DNA from: Phoma sp. XZ068
Taxonomy: Eukaryota > Ascomycota > Dothideomycetes > Pleosporales > Didymellaceae
DNA length: 64,000 bases
Direction of reading: 5' to 3'
Assembly: GCA_004835665.1 (NCBI GenBank)
Contig: RBKR01000001.1
Location: 434,001 to 498,000 of the forward strand
Every line of letters starts with the position of its first letter. The first letter of the stretch is position 1. The notes below the pieces were generated by a model. That model saw only the letters and a program-made list of their open reading frames with translations. It was not told where the DNA came from and ran no database searches. Made by a program: the position numbers and the translations under genes. Positions 1-12,309 of the stretch are shown here, piece after piece.

Positions 1-620
1 AGACCTGTTGCAACTCCAAAATGCATATTCAGAGCGAACAACAGAACAATAAAGACCAGATGGAAGCTATGCCGCCACAGTGGCTACGGGCAAACATGGA
101 ATATGCACGCATTTGATAGCCGTTGCGGCTGATCTCATGCCTTGCTTGAAATAGATAGGGCTTCGTCAGGAGACGCAGCTGTGTGGCAGCGCCACATGCA
201 CAGTTTCAGGGATGGTCCGCTGGCTTGGCCGGGCTGCACGGGAAAGACGCTGAGCCAGCTGCTCGCCAGGCTGAGCGCTGCTTTTGACGACTCGGTGTAT
301 TTCTTGAAGACTAAAGGTTCCCCAACTGTGGAGCAGACTTGATTCCCGTGCGCACTTTGTACTCTTGTCCAGGACCCGCAGCAGCGTCATATCGTCCTGC
401 GCAACGCCCCGTTGCTAGGTAAACAGCTGCCGTGCACCCTCAATCCCCGCCAAACGCATCGGGTTTCACACAGCCGCAATACGACAATCGCACTTGAGCG
501 ATCAACAAAGTCACGTTTGACTTGCTGGGCCATCCATCTACACGCGTGTTTGGGCTGTGGAGTCGGTGTTCGCAACATCCGCGAATTGATTGAAGGCGCA
601 GCAGCATAGCAGCCAGCACC
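1..620. other. Upstream region of chitin synthase, no gene seen
   Basis: No open reading frame here has recognisable content. The short frames on both strands are unconserved-looking and end quickly. The part next to the chitin synthase start is probably its promoter and leader; no TATA box or clear factor site stands out. Confidence 0.5.
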
Positions 621-3600
621 ATGTCTGGCTACAACCGACTAGGTGAGTAAAGTCGCATCTCCGCCACTCAGGATCTGAGCCTGTGCGCATTACGATTGCG
701 TCGCAAGCATAGCCGGTTCCCGCGCCCAGAGACACCTTCCCATCCTTGTAGCTTCCTTTCAAGACACCAAGCTTTACATGTCGCGCTCTGCGCTTCTGCG
801 ACCTTTTGCATTCCTCGTCGCCTGCGCACCCGCTCGTTGCATATTGCTATCACTATCGCTCGTTCAGCATTGCGCGCCTGAGGCAGAACACTAATCGAGT
901 AACTCCACAGACGACGACCGTTACGAGATGGACCCGCGCCGCCCAGGTCCTGGGCGAACGCCCTCTCCAGGACACCCACTGGCTGGCTACCAGCTCGAGG
1001 ACAACTATGGCTCCCAAGCTGGTCCCCTTGAGATCCCAATGGGGCCAAACACGATACATCCAGCAGCTTCGGGAGACAGACTTCCCCTGCAGCCGAGTGT
1101 AGGTGCTACGCGTACGATATACCAGAGCTTCTGAGTCTAACAAGCAGCAGTACTCGGTAGAGAACATTCCATATGCTGGTGGAAACTACCACGACGATTA
1201 CGACCCACGACCACAACGACACGACAGCAACTACTCGCTCGACCCTCAAGCACACCACGATGCATACTACAACCAGCCCTACGATCCCACACCACACGAC
1301 GAGAGTCCACACCAGGGCTACGGCACACAACCAGACCACTACTGGCAGGACGATCAGGATGGCAGGCCGATGCTGGCAGGCGCGAATTCATACGGCCCAG
1401 ATCCACACGATATGGATGACCAGGATCCCGAGAACCCGTTTCACGATGGACCAATCCAGCACACACCTAGCCCTGCACCCATCAAGCGTTGGAAGACAGT
1501 CAAGGAAGTCCAACTTTTCAAGGGAAACTTGGTTCTTGATTGCCCAATCCCTCCACGACTGCTGAATCAGGTTCCTCATGCACAGCCACCGGAGCGTGAC
1601 GAGTTCACACATATGCGCTACTCGGCCGCCACTTGCGATCCTGCCGACTTTGACGCAGAGCGCTTTACCCTGCGCCAGAAGCTGTTTGCAAAGCCTAGGC
1701 ATACAGAGTTGTTCATTGTTGTGACCATGTACAACGAAGAGGACGAGCTATTTGCGCGAACCATGATGGGTGTCATCAAGAACATCGAGTACATGAATTC
1801 GCGAACCAACAGCAAGACGTGGGGCAAGGACGCGTGGAAGAAGATTGTAGTTTGCGTCGTCAGCGATGGACGTGCGAAAATCAACCCGCGAACCAGAGCT
1901 GTGCTTGCAGGTCTTGGTGTGTACCAGGACGGGATTGCCAAGCAGCAAGTCAACGGCAAGGATGTGACCGCGCATATTTACGAGGTACGTGAGGTAAAGT
2001 GGCTGTGTTCGGGGCAATGACTAACGAGATCTACTAGTACACCACGCAAATGACTCTCGACATTAAGAAGGGTGTAGTGAATGTCAAGAAGGGCAACACG
2101 CCTGTGCAGATGCTCTTCTGTCTCAAGGAAAAGAATCAAAAGAAGATCAACTCGCATCGATGGTTCTTCCAAGCTTTTGGCGCTGTCTTGGACCCCAATA
2201 TCTGTGTTCTTATCGATGCCGGAACCAAGCCTGGAAAGGACTCAATCTACCAACTATGGAAGGCTTTCGATCTCGAGCCCATGTGCGCAGGCGCTTGCGG
2301 TGAGATTAAAGCTATGCTGGTTCACGGCAAGAAGCTCCTCAACCCGCTTGTGGCCACCCAAAATTTTGAGTACAAGATGAGTAACATCTTGGATAAGCCA
2401 CTGGAATCAGCCTTTGGTTTTATCACTGTGCTTCCTGGTGCTTTCTCCGCCTACCGCTTTGTTGCTCTTCAGAACGACAAGACTGGGCAGGGACCACTTG
2501 AGAAGTACTTTGCAGGCGAAAAGATGCACGGTGCGAACGCCGGTATCTTTACAGCCAACATGTACCTCGCTGAGGATCGTATTCTCTGTTTCGAGCTGGT
2601 TTCCAAGAGAAACTGCCACTGGATTCTGCAATACGTCAAGTCTGCCAATGGTGAGACTGATGTACCCACGACAATGGCAGAGTTCATCGGTCAGCGTCGT
2701 CGTTGGCTGAACGGCTCCTTCTTTGCTGCTGTCTACGCTTTGGCCCATTCTTTCGACATTTTCCGCAGTGACCACTCGGTCATTCGCAAGTCGATGTTCC
2801 TTGTTGAGTTCTTCTACCAAACCATCAGCATGATCTTCGCCTGGTTTGCCCTCGGTAACTTCTATTTGGTCTTCCACATTCTCACCAACTCCTTGGCTGG
2901 CCAGATTGGTACCGCTGGCAAAGTTTTGTTCATTGTGTTCGATTGGCTCTACATCGCTGTGCTCATAACGTGCTTCATCTTATCGCTCGGTAATCGACCA
3001 CAAGGTTCAAACAAGTGGTACATGTCTATGGTGTACTTCTGGTGCATCATCATGACATACCTGATGTTCGCATCGATCTTCATCACTGTCAAGTCGATCC
3101 AGGCGACCCTCAAGGACGGCTTCAGTGTAGGAGAAATCTTCCAGGACAAGATTTTCTTCAACTTGATCGTCTCTATGGCCTCGACGTACCTCATGTGGTT
3201 CATCATCTCGTTCCTGTTCCTGGATCCATGGCACATGTTTACCTGTTTCATTCAGTATCTGCTGATGACACCAACATACATCAACATTCTCAATGTTTAC
3301 GCTTTTTGTAACACGCACGACATCACCTGGGGAACGAAGGGAGACGATAAGCCAGAGAAGTTGCCTTCAGTTACCACCAAGGCCGACGGCAAGGCAGACA
3401 TTCAGGCTCCGACAGACGATGCTGATCTAAACACCATGTACGAGAACGAACTGCGGGTTTTCAGTACGAAGTGGAAGGAGGAGAAGAAGATTCCTTCCGC
3501 CCAAGACAAACAGGAAGACTACTACAAGGGTTTCCGATCTGGTGTCGTTCTGTTCTGGATGCTCTGCAACTTGGGGCTCACTGCCATTGTGCTGCAAGCT

Positions 3601-3823
3601 GGCGGCTTGGAGGTCACAGTCGCAACCCCAGAAGAAGCAGACACCAAGCAGGAGCAAGTCGCAAATACGTACTTGATGGTCGTACTGTGGAGTGTCGCTG
3701 GTCTCGCTGCGTTCCGTTTCATTGGAGCCATATGGTTCCTGATTGTGCGCATGGTAGGTCACCCCGCATCTCTTGTGATTAAGATCATACAGCTAATACC
3801 ACCAACAGTTCCGAGGTGTATAA
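621..3823 (+). CDS. Chitin synthase, division 1 (class I-III type)
   Basis: Membrane GT2 glycosyltransferase that polymerises UDP-GlcNAc into cell-wall chitin. Five exons are inferred: 621-642, 911-1098, 1148-1984, 2038-3753 and 3809-3823. All junctions are GT/AG and the sum is exactly 926 codons (925 aa), near the ~900 aa usual for this division. The start MSGYNRL splices in phase to DDDRYEMD, followed by a Pro/Gly/Tyr/His/Asp-rich cytosolic tail to about residue 170. The catalytic region follows, with TMYNEEDELF, SDGRAKINPR, the acidic IDAGTKPG near residue 407, EDRILCFEL and the hallmark QRRRW at 568-572. Five to seven hydrophobic segments fill the C-terminal third and the protein ends RMFRGV. 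The exact class (I, II or III) cannot be set by eye and needs a phylogeny. The two small 5' exons and the last 5-codon exon (including the stop) are easy to miss in automatic annotation. Confidence 0.95.
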
Positions 3824-4674
3824 ATCGTGTAGTCGAGTGGCAAATTCCCGGGTGTTCAGTGCATGTTTGGGTATGTATAGTATATGACTTCCAGCCTGTC
3901 ACGTACATTGCGTGAGGGGAATGAACTGATGCTATGACAATGTTTGTGTCTGTTGCATATGAGCTTCATGACTTGTTACCAGTATTATACCTCGAAAGCA
4001 AACTGTCTTGTGTTCAATATCACAATTTCTGGTTCTTCTGTCTTCCAAGATCTTCCATGTCTCTCTCTAATCTCACTCTCCGAGCCTTGCTCTTGCCGTA
4101 CAGACGACTGCTGTGGCACATGCTGCACCCAGCAGCACTAATTCCTTTGCTAGTCTCATGCCGTCAAGTCGCATAGTCACACACTGCTTCCTATCACGAT
4201 CTGCCCTGGAAAGATTTCATGCACAGCCCTCCTTCTGCTGTGCAGGATATATCATGACAGCTATTAGTCACAATTTGTTCACTCACCGTTGCCGTTGCCC
4301 CTTCTTCTTCACCCCGCACAGACCTCTGCCCGTGGTTGCGCCTCCCCACCGCGGTGTACAAATAACTCTGCCACACTACTCTCACCAAAAAACCCTCTCC
4401 GACCAATTCGACTTACGCAACCGCACTCTTGCTATTGTACGTCTCTCGTCTTATCTGATACATTTACAAGAACAGCTGGAGCGAGCCTCTCGCTACGACA
4501 AAGGCTGACCTGCTCTCGAAACTGTCAGTCTGCCTCACCCGCAACTTTGCTCAGCAGCTCGCGCACAGCGAGCTTCATTTCTGATAGAGAGCTGACATTG
4601 ATCTCTCCTAGACCTGCGTCAGACGCATACTACTCAACCTTTCTCTTCTCTCACTCCGCTCTCAAGACGCAGCT
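3824..4674. other. Intergenic: CHS 3' region and zinc-knuckle promoter
   Basis: No gene is supported. About 4270-4670 is strongly pyrimidine-rich on the plus strand (many CTCTC and TTCTC runs), as is common for leaders of well-expressed ascomycete genes, and it leads directly into the ATG at 4675. A CCAAT motif lies near 4403. The long frame over 4113-4508 is low-complexity leader, not a gene. Confidence 0.5.
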
Positions 4675-6393
4675 ATGAGCTGGGACACAGGAGCCGGTGG
4701 TAAGTTCCCCACCTTTCGTTTGGGATGCAGCGTGCTGACGACTTTCAGGCGGCGACGCATGGGCAGCGGCTGATACCTCTGGTGGCGGCGCTGGAGACTC
4801 ATGGGGTGGTTGCGGCGATGATGCTGGTGCTGGTGCTGGTGCTGGCGGAGGTGATGGCGGTGACACCTGTCGCATGTAAGTGTTCTTCCTCTCGACTGTA
4901 GTCAATGAGGTAGCTCGATAGCTATACCAGACATGCTTTATCGTACTAACTCTCTGTACAGCTGCAACCAGACCGGCCACTTTGCTCGTGAATGCCCCGA
5001 CAAGCCCGCTGGCGGCGGACTCACCGGCGAATGCTACAACTGTGGCGAGGTTGGCCACAACAAGGCTGACTGTACAAACCCCCGTGTTGAACGCGAGTTC
5101 ACAGGTACTTGCAACGCCTGCGGTGTCGAAGGCCACGCTGCGCGAAACTGCCCAACAAACCCCATGAAGTGCAAGCTCTGTGACAAGGAGGGCCACAAGG
5201 CACTTGAATGCAAGGAGCGCCGCCTGGTTGACTGGGCCGATGTTCCTGAGCTCGAACCCGAGGAAGCTTGGGCGAAGCTCATTGATGCCGCCAAGGAGAA
5301 GGACCTGGACGGGTTCCGTACCTGCCTCAAGGCTTACGCTCGCTCGGTCGTAGACGCCTTCAACCTTCCCGATGTTGAGACTGCTCTCCGCGAGGATGGA
5401 CTTCCTATTTTCCTGATTGCTAAACAGCAAGAGATCGCCGTCAACATGACCGTCGTCGACATGATCGGCAATCCAGAGCGTGAGTTTGTGCTGACCATCC
5501 AGCTTTCCGATAGGCCTCGCCGCGCAAGGATGGCCCAGGGCTGGCCTGAGAATGCTGCTCAGAATCTTCAGCGTCTCGCCTCTGCTGGTTTTGTTCAGGA
5601 TCGTGGTGTTCCTCTCTGCGGCAATTGTGGCGAGCTTGGCCATATTCGCAAGGTATTGACTTCTCAACTTGAGTATCGTTCAACGTTGACCATGTTGTAG
5701 CACTGCAAGCAAGAACAACCCGAGTTCACCTCGAACACACCTGCCGTCCAGTGCGTGTACTGCTCAGAGGAGGGACATCGTGCTCGCGACTGCCCGAAAG
5801 AGCGCATTAACCCGCATGCTTGCAAAAACTGCAAGCAGGAGGGTCATAATGCTAAGGAGTGCCCTGAGCCTCGCTCAGCTGAAGGTGTTGAGTGCCGGAA
5901 ATGCAATGAGACAGGTCACTTTTCCCGAGATGTGAGTTTGCCGATCCTCCCATCTCCTACATTCGCTGATAGTTGTTCAGTGTCCCAACGTCGAGGCGCG
6001 TCCCCCTAGGACCTGCCGTAACTGCGGCTCGGAGGATCACATCGCCAAGGAGTGTGATCAACCTCGTAACCCCGACAACGTTACCTGCCGCAACTGCGAG
6101 AAACTGGGTCACTTCTCTCGCGACTGTCCGGAGCCCAAGGACTGGTCGAAGGTTCAATGCCAGAACTGCCAGGAGTTCGGCCATACCATCAAGGTTAGTG
6201 ATATCTTCATAAACGTGCGGATTTGGACGCTGATTCTTTACAGCGCTGCAAGGCCGCTCCAGCTGAGGGAGACGCTCTGGGAGGAGGTGGTCCAGTTGGG
6301 GCTACCGGTAGCTGGGGAGCTGGAGACAAAACTGCCGCTGCCGGTGGAGGCGAAGCCTCGTGGGGCGCAGACACTGGAGGTGCCAGTTGGTAA
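4675..6393 (+). CDS. Zinc-knuckle nucleic-acid-binding protein, eleven CCHC fingers (Gis2/Byr3/CNBP-like)
   Basis: Predicted single-stranded RNA/DNA-binding protein of the CNBP/Gis2/Byr3 type. Six exons: 4675-4699, 4749-4875, 4962-5652, 5701-5931, 5981-6193 and 6244-6393, totalling 479 codons (478 aa). A Gly/Asp/Ala-rich head (about residues 1-48) precedes four CX2CX4HX4C knuckles (CRICNQTGHFAREC through CKLCDKEGHKALEC). A ~125-residue spacer follows with no Cys/His pattern (RRLVDWADVPELEPEE onward). Seven more knuckles run from CGNCGELGHIRKHC to CQNCQEFGHTIKRC. Two introns (5653-5700 and 5932-5980) fall inside knuckles, and the rejoined fingers are perfect, which confirms the splice sites. 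The tail is Gly/Ala/Trp-rich and ends in SW. The yeast and animal relatives have about seven knuckles and no such spacer. The 1.5 kb downstream holds no gene. Confidence 0.93.
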
Positions 6394-7914
6394 AGAACTG
6401 CTTTTCACTCCACATCATCTTCCAGGACAAGGGCCTTCTACAACCACGCTGACGATGATAACGATAGCGAGTACGACAGCAACGGCAAGAACGATGGTAA
6501 CGAAAGTAAGAGCGACAGCAGTTCTGTTAACCGAGTAATTCGGTGGGAACATGCTTCAAGTAATTTTCAACTTGTGTAGCACCTTAATTGAAGCAGGGAT
6601 AGGCTTCATGAAAAGTTTTCCCAAGAAACATTTCCCTGTTCTTTGATTGAGAGTTTCTTTTGACCCCCCAGGCTGATATTTAGAGCATGTGACATCTTAC
6701 TCAAGATGGAAGATAGACTGGAGCAGAGCGTACATTGCGCGTTGGGTAGAAGTGCACCCACTGTTGAAGCCGATCACCCGGCCTAGCGACATCTCACATT
6801 CCGCACCTCTATCTCTCTTCCGTCTTCAACACCAACACCAAGAACGACACAGCAAAATATCAACGCCGCGAAACAGCCAGCACCAGTTGAAAGTCACATT
6901 ACTTTAACGTACCGAGGCATCTTCGCCGCGCTTACGCAACTGTAGCCGGAGCCAACACCCTCAAGGAGTACACATCCCTCCTACACTCAAGACAAGACAT
7001 CTAGTATGACCTCATTTGGTACAAAAAGCCGAATAGCGGCACTTAATGTGCTGCGGCGATCACTTTCGATCGACAAAGCTGTGCACCAAGCCTGACCCCG
7101 CAATCTGGTTACTAGGCGCCAGGACAAACGGATCTTTCTCCGCTCCCCCAGATACGGGCGTCCGCGAGCCTCATGTTTGCATCTAACAAGGGCATTTCCA
7201 AGCCTACAAGAGATGCTGGTGAACGTCTGGCCAGCTGCCGGCACTTCCGGACCCTTGGCTACAGACATCCACGTGGTTTCGAGCTCCTTGGGCAGAACAG
7301 CGACAGCTCAATTTGGCAACTACTCCTTTCGGCCAAGGCCCCAGTGCTTGGATAGTACTTGTATGCTTGAGATGAAATGTTCGGAACTTCTCACGCGACA
7401 TAGGAGCAGATGGAGGGCGGAGAGAAGACCAAGAAAAGGGGCAACGGAGATGGACCGAATACAACAGCACTACAAACAGGTTTGGTAAATTGGCTAAAAC
7501 TCCGAAAATCCATCCCAACTGTGCCTTTGGTCAAGCTTGGACCCTATGAACAGGCTTGTACCTCCAAGACTCCGGTGCTTGGACTGTCCGAACCACACAT
7601 GAAGGACAGCTTGGTACCCCACGATCCCCAGGATGTTGCACTGAATTCATCTCCACGCCGATACGAGACCAAGAAATGCACAGCCCGGTACCATTCAATC
7701 CTTGTGCTCTCGCGTCTGCTGTCAATCCCTGTGTTGCTCTTAAGGTGCTTGGAAGCCATGGCACCGATTAACGAGAATTGCCGCCGCCGGATGCGACGGG
7801 ATGGGTATATAACAATCGCCCATACGCTGATCAATTCACGGGATTGACAAGTAGTACCTTTTAAGTACCGTGTGCCTGCAAGTTGCTCAAGGCAACCTCG
7901 TACCTGACAGCGCT
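6394..7914. other. Intergenic, 1.5 kb without a supported gene
   Basis: Short frames exist on both strands (longest about 145 codons near 7410-7847) but none shows a recognisable domain or continues across good introns. The distal part is the promoter side of the transporter at 7915. Confidence 0.5.
7806..7812 (+). promoter_or_regulatory. Possible TATA box of the Dal5-type transporter
   Basis: TATATAA lies about 103 nt upstream of the ATG at 7915. Sequence match only; the transcription start is unknown. Confidence 0.35.
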
Positions 7915-9541
7915 ATGACGAACAGCAGCAGCGACGACGAATACAAGCCCGGCGCGGTTCGCAACGAGAAGCTCGACACAGCACCTGCTCACTATGGCGA
8001 TGTTGAAGCCTACGACGGCGTCGAGGAGAAGAAGTTGATTCGCAAGATCGATTGGAGACTGTTACCCATTCTCGGCGCACTGTACTCCATTTCTCTCGTA
8101 CGTCCTCTGTGAAAGTCCTGCACTGCATACAATGACTGACATACCAAAAGATTGACCGAACCAACATCGCCAACGCTCGCGTCGCAGGCATGGGCGCTGA
8201 CCTCGCCCTCCACATCGGCGAGAGATACACCATCGCGCTTGTGATGTTCTTCCCTACTTACTTCCTCTTCGAACTGCCTTCCAACATCGTGCTCCGCAAA
8301 GTCGGAAGTGCGAATTGGCTCGCCTTTATTGCTCTTTCCTGGGGCGCTGTCATGATTGGCCAGGGTTTCGTCAAGAGTTGGCAGATGCTCACCTTGTGCC
8401 GTGCGTTGCTCGGTTTCTTTGAAGCGGGATTCTTCCCAGGATGTGTGTATCTGATTACATGTTGGTATAAGAGGAGGGAGATGCAGAAGCGGTGAGTATT
8501 TTCAGTTCTAGGTATCACTGACTGTTGCTGACTTCAAGTAGTCTGGGCGGTTTCTACCTCGTGGCTGTCGGTATCGGTGGTATCGCCAACATCTTGGCCT
8601 ACGGCATCATGCAGATGGAAGGCACTGGTGGTATTCGTGGCTGGCAGTGGATCTTCATCCTCGAAGGCATCCTTACCTGCGTCGTGGCCATTGGTGCTTG
8701 GTTCATCATCCTCGACTTCCCCGACAAAGCTGCAGGGAAGGGATTCCTCAGCGAGACAGAGGCCAACTTCGTGCTGCGCAGAATCGAAGAAGACCGTGGC
8801 GACTCCGAAGCCGATCCCCTGACCTGGGCCAAATTCCTCAAGCACCTCTGCGACCTAAAGCTCTGGGCTTTCTGTACCCTCTTCATGTCCACAACAGTCC
8901 CAGTCTATGCGTTCAGCTACTTCACGCCCGTCATCCTCGTCGGCATGGGTACATTTCTCTCTCCCCAAACCTCACCTCGTCTCACCTACTAACACCCCGC
9001 AGGTTACAGCGCCGGCGTCGCCAACGCGCTCTCCGCCCCGCCCGCCATCCTCGCCATGATAACCGCCTTCGGCTTCGCCTGGACCGGCGACAAATACAAC
9101 CTCCGCGCCCCCATCATCGCCATCCAAGCCGTCATCTGCCTCATCGGCCTCATGCTCGTCGCCTACGTCTCCAACAACGGCGTCCGCTACTTCGGCGTCT
9201 TCCTCGGCATCATGGGCTCGCAAGGCAACATCCCCGCAATCCTCACCTACCAAGCCAACAACATCCGCATGCAATCCAAACGCTCCACCGCAAGCGCTCT
9301 TCAGATCGGCTTCGGCGCTATCGGCGGTATCATCGCGAGTACGGTGTTCAGACAGCGCGATGCGCCGGGTTATGTCACGGGGCTGTGGGTATCCGCTGGA
9401 TTGCAGTTTTACACGCTTGCGGTGCTGTGCGTGACGAGTTGGTATTTCTGGACGGTGAATCGGAGGGCTGATCGGCAGGCGGAGAGGGGAGAGACGCAGG
9501 AGGCTATTGAAGGGCAGGTTGGGTTTAGGTATACGATTTAA
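7915..9541 (+). CDS. MFS transporter, Dal5/anion:cation symporter (ACS) family
   Basis: Plasma-membrane proton-coupled importer of a small organic anion (allantoate, nicotinate or another carboxylate; the substrate cannot be read from sequence). Four exons: 7915-8097, 8151-8491, 8542-8948 and 9003-9541, totalling 490 codons (489 aa), typical for the family. The ATG at 7915 (MTNSSSDDEY) is the first in frame; the frame upstream opens only at a GTG. Family signatures are DWRLLPILGALYSISLIDRTNIANAR in TM1, FFPTYFLFELPSN in TM2, and GFFEAGFFPGCVYLITCWYKR in TM4 with the following loop. Twelve membrane segments are expected. An Asp/Glu-rich head and a polar tail (RADRQAERGETQEA) are cytosolic. The last exon is distinctly GC-rich at third positions. 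The gene converges on a UstYa-like oxidase that ends 575 bp away. Confidence 0.93.
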
Positions 9542-10115
9542 GTGGGTGTAGCGCTGTGCGCTGGGTCTGCGGTTGTAAATGTTTATTCATGGGAGGTGGG
9601 TTTAATGGTTGCAAAGAGGAGATTTGAACGAGTTTATTGAGAATATGATTTATTGGCATTTTGGCTGAGATGTGATCCCGCTGTAGTATGTTCGTTGATA
9701 ATGTTTGTGTGAGTTAGTGACCTTGGATTTATTTCCAACAGTGGGGTCTATGTAGGTCTGCAAAGGGCAGTACCGTATCACACCTCTTGATGGGTGGAAC
9801 TTGTAAGATGTGGGAAGAGCTGAAGCTGAGCGCTGATTGTGGTGGCGGAGTGCATCTATAGCAAGCTCAGGCTGTCGTTGCGAGTGTCAAGATATGTAGC
9901 TATTAGACATTCGCGTTGCGAATCATTAGATTTAAAACTACAGCTGTGGATCCTGCAACATTTCAAATTTCCTACCCTTTGCAACGGGCCCAGTTGCTTG
10001 AAAGCTGCAAGACAGGTCTAGACATCAGGCATTCACCAGCAGGGAACATGCATGAGGTTGAATGATAAATTAATATACCGCACAATCTTATCGTGCCACT
10101 ACCCCTGCTACCCAT
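9542..10115. other. Convergent intergenic region
   Basis: Lies between the 3' ends of the transporter and the UstYa-like gene. It is moderately AT-rich and I see no coding or structural signal. Confidence 0.5.
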
Positions 10116-10991
10116 CTAAAAAATCTCCTGGTCATCGTACGCCCGCACCTTCTCAAGGTGTGCCTTCACCTGACTATAATCTCTGCAGACGTGCTTGCTA
10201 TCCCATCCATCGCTTCCTCCATTGTGGTCAGGGAAGGTGGTCTCCAAGCCCTCGAGAGCGAGATCGGCAGAGCACATGATAGCCTGGCGCATGTAGTCGA
10301 AGCAGTGGATCATGTGCCAGTGGTGGTCCTCGGGCAGTTTGGTGTTCGACGTCAGTCCGGAGTAGACTTCGACGACCGCGTACAGGCAGTGCAGCTGGTG
10401 CGTCATGGATGTTGTGAAGACGGTCTTGTTCTGGTCCCAGACGATAGGCGTGGGGAGGTCGTGGTAGTCTTCCGGACGCTTGATGTGCTGGAAGCCCATG
10501 CCGACGGGAATGAGCTCGTTCCAGGCAGCCAGTGTTTCGGGCTTGAAGAAGTCGGATGTGTTGTAGGGCGCGAATGTCTGGTTGATTTGGAAGGTTGTGA
10601 TTTTGGTCGGGACTGACGTTTATGTTAGCATGGTAGAAAGGGGAGTGCAAAGTCATGAGGATTACGCACTGTGTGGACCCCAGCCGGTCATGTCGCCGCC
10701 TACTTCTTTTTCGCTACTTTTCGCCGCGTGTCCCCATTTCGAGTCTACTAAGAGGCCTTGTTCGCGTGCTAGGAGGCCGATTATGACAACTTGAAGGGCG
10801 ATTACGATGAACCACCGTAGTGCTGATAGGCATGGCGGGCAGAGTATGTCTCTCCTTGATCGGGATGGCTGTGTATAGTCGTTTGCTCCCCATGCCTTCT
10901 CGCCGCCAACAAGGGACTCTACTTCTGTCGACGAGTCGTCATCATGGTGGTCTTGCGGCCGAACGTCTGTGTATTGGTGTTGGCGAGGCAT
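10116..10991 (-). CDS. UstYa-like (DUF3328) membrane-anchored oxidase
   Basis: Member of the UstYa/DUF3328 family, whose characterised members act in the ustiloxin and cyclochlorotine pathways as oxidases or cyclases. Two exons on the minus strand, 10991-10670 and 10612-10116, joined in phase 1 (…GWGPH|I…), give 273 codons (272 aa), usual for the family. An acidic cytosolic head (DDDSSTEVESL) is followed by one hydrophobic anchor (LRWFIVIALQVVIIGLLA, about residues 58-75). The lumenal domain carries both diagnostic HxxHC motifs, HQLHC at 179-183 and HMIHC at 207-211, the second within the usual HCFDYMRQAIMC setting. No RiPP precursor, S41 peptidase, NRPS or P450 was seen within the neighbouring 10 kb. 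The partner pathway is therefore unknown; the convergent Dal5-type transporter is the only plausible neighbour. Confidence 0.9.
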
Positions 10992-12309
10992 TGTGGATGA
11001 TTAGGAGCGCGACACCGGGTCTGCGAAATAGGTTGTAGAGAAGGGAAGGTGAGCGCAGCTGGAGAGCCAAAGGCAGCCGGGCGCCAGCGAGGGTAAGTAC
11101 TCAGAGGTATGCGGGTCGACCCACATGATTGCTTCGCGACCGGACATGTTTGACATTTCCTGCCGCTCATGAGTCGGTCGAGCGCTTCGCATTTTCTTCG
11201 AGAAACGAACGACCACTTTGAGTGCGAGACAGACAATCTGAGACGATGTTGGAAGCATCGCATATGCTGTCTAGCCGACAAGCGTTAGCTTGTAGTGGTG
11301 AAACGTCGTATGAACCGCCAAGCGTGAGAAGCTAAATCCGCCTACCGCACAAGCGAGTATGGTGCGAAACTCAAGCTGGACGTCATCAATATTGTTGTAC
11401 TTCAAACTGCTATCTGTCAAAATAGCTGCTGTTATTGACAATATGTACGCTTGGGGACGTCCGCGCGTTATCTTAACGGCCGAGGAGGTCAAGGTCGTTG
11501 CATTATGCAGTGAGGCATGCAAGTCCTCGTTTTGTGGCTTCAAGGGGGCGGAATGATGCTGCCAGGTGCTGGGGCTACACATTCAACCATATGTGAGAAA
11601 GAAGTTACGCAGCAGTACTGAGATCTTGGTAGGATGTTGTCCACATCTGCGCCATAGTCGTCGAAAAATCAGCGTAGGCGAGGTCTTTCCAGCGACCTTG
11701 CACAAAGATCTGGTGTAAGAAGGGAAGTCATTGTGATGGCAGACCTGACGGGGTTTCATTTTCGAATATGGTAATGTGTGCGTGTGGTGCCATGTGGACT
11801 ATCCGTCCAACAGCCGACTTGCATGGCTGGTCGTACCATATACTTACAGTCCCTGACATGTTGTCAATCGCTGACCTTTAGTCAATATGGAGCTGCATAA
11901 ATGGACATGAAAAGTGCAGTGGCCGGCCTCTTGCGTTGCAACACTTGAGTGAAGTGATGGCAGACTGTGCTGAGGCAGGACAGGCGAGCAGCCAGAGCGC
12001 ACTAGGCGCCGAGTACACCAAAGACTCCAATAATAGTATCAGAAGATTAATACAATCACTTGCCTCTTCGTTGTCGCAGTTGCATGTAAGGCAACGAATT
12101 CAAGTCGAGTGATGCCGAAGGGATCAGGTGATGGCGTTTGGGAATACAAAGCCTCTACTCGGAAAGGGTTCGCGTAAATAATACTGCGATGACCGTTGGT
12201 CTGAGGGCAATGATCAGGCGGCGTGTGGCTAGATACGGAAGAGTCCCTGAGCTCGAAAATAGCTGGCTCTAAACGGTGCCCAATTTCGATGACCAGAACA
12301 CTACTGTAT
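10992..12309. other. Intergenic, 1.3 kb without a supported gene
   Basis: Both strands were read for a RiPP-type precursor (signal peptide with repeated core and KR sites) because of the adjacent UstYa gene; none was seen. Frames such as 11271-11582 on the minus strand lack domain or splice support. Confidence 0.5.

Noticed and set aside
4651..5667. 338-codon minus frame opposite the zinc-knuckle gene
   Set aside because: Mirror of the Gly-rich head and knuckle exons; the sense strand has perfect CCHC spacing.
8647..9471. 274-codon plus frame overlapping the Dal5-type transporter
   Set aside because: Arg/His/Pro-biased out-of-frame translation of a GC-rich exon; the true frame has all family motifs.
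7915..12309. A RiPP biosynthetic cluster around the UstYa-like gene
   Set aside because: No precursor with repeated cores, no peptidase, methyltransferase or P450 was found on either strand.
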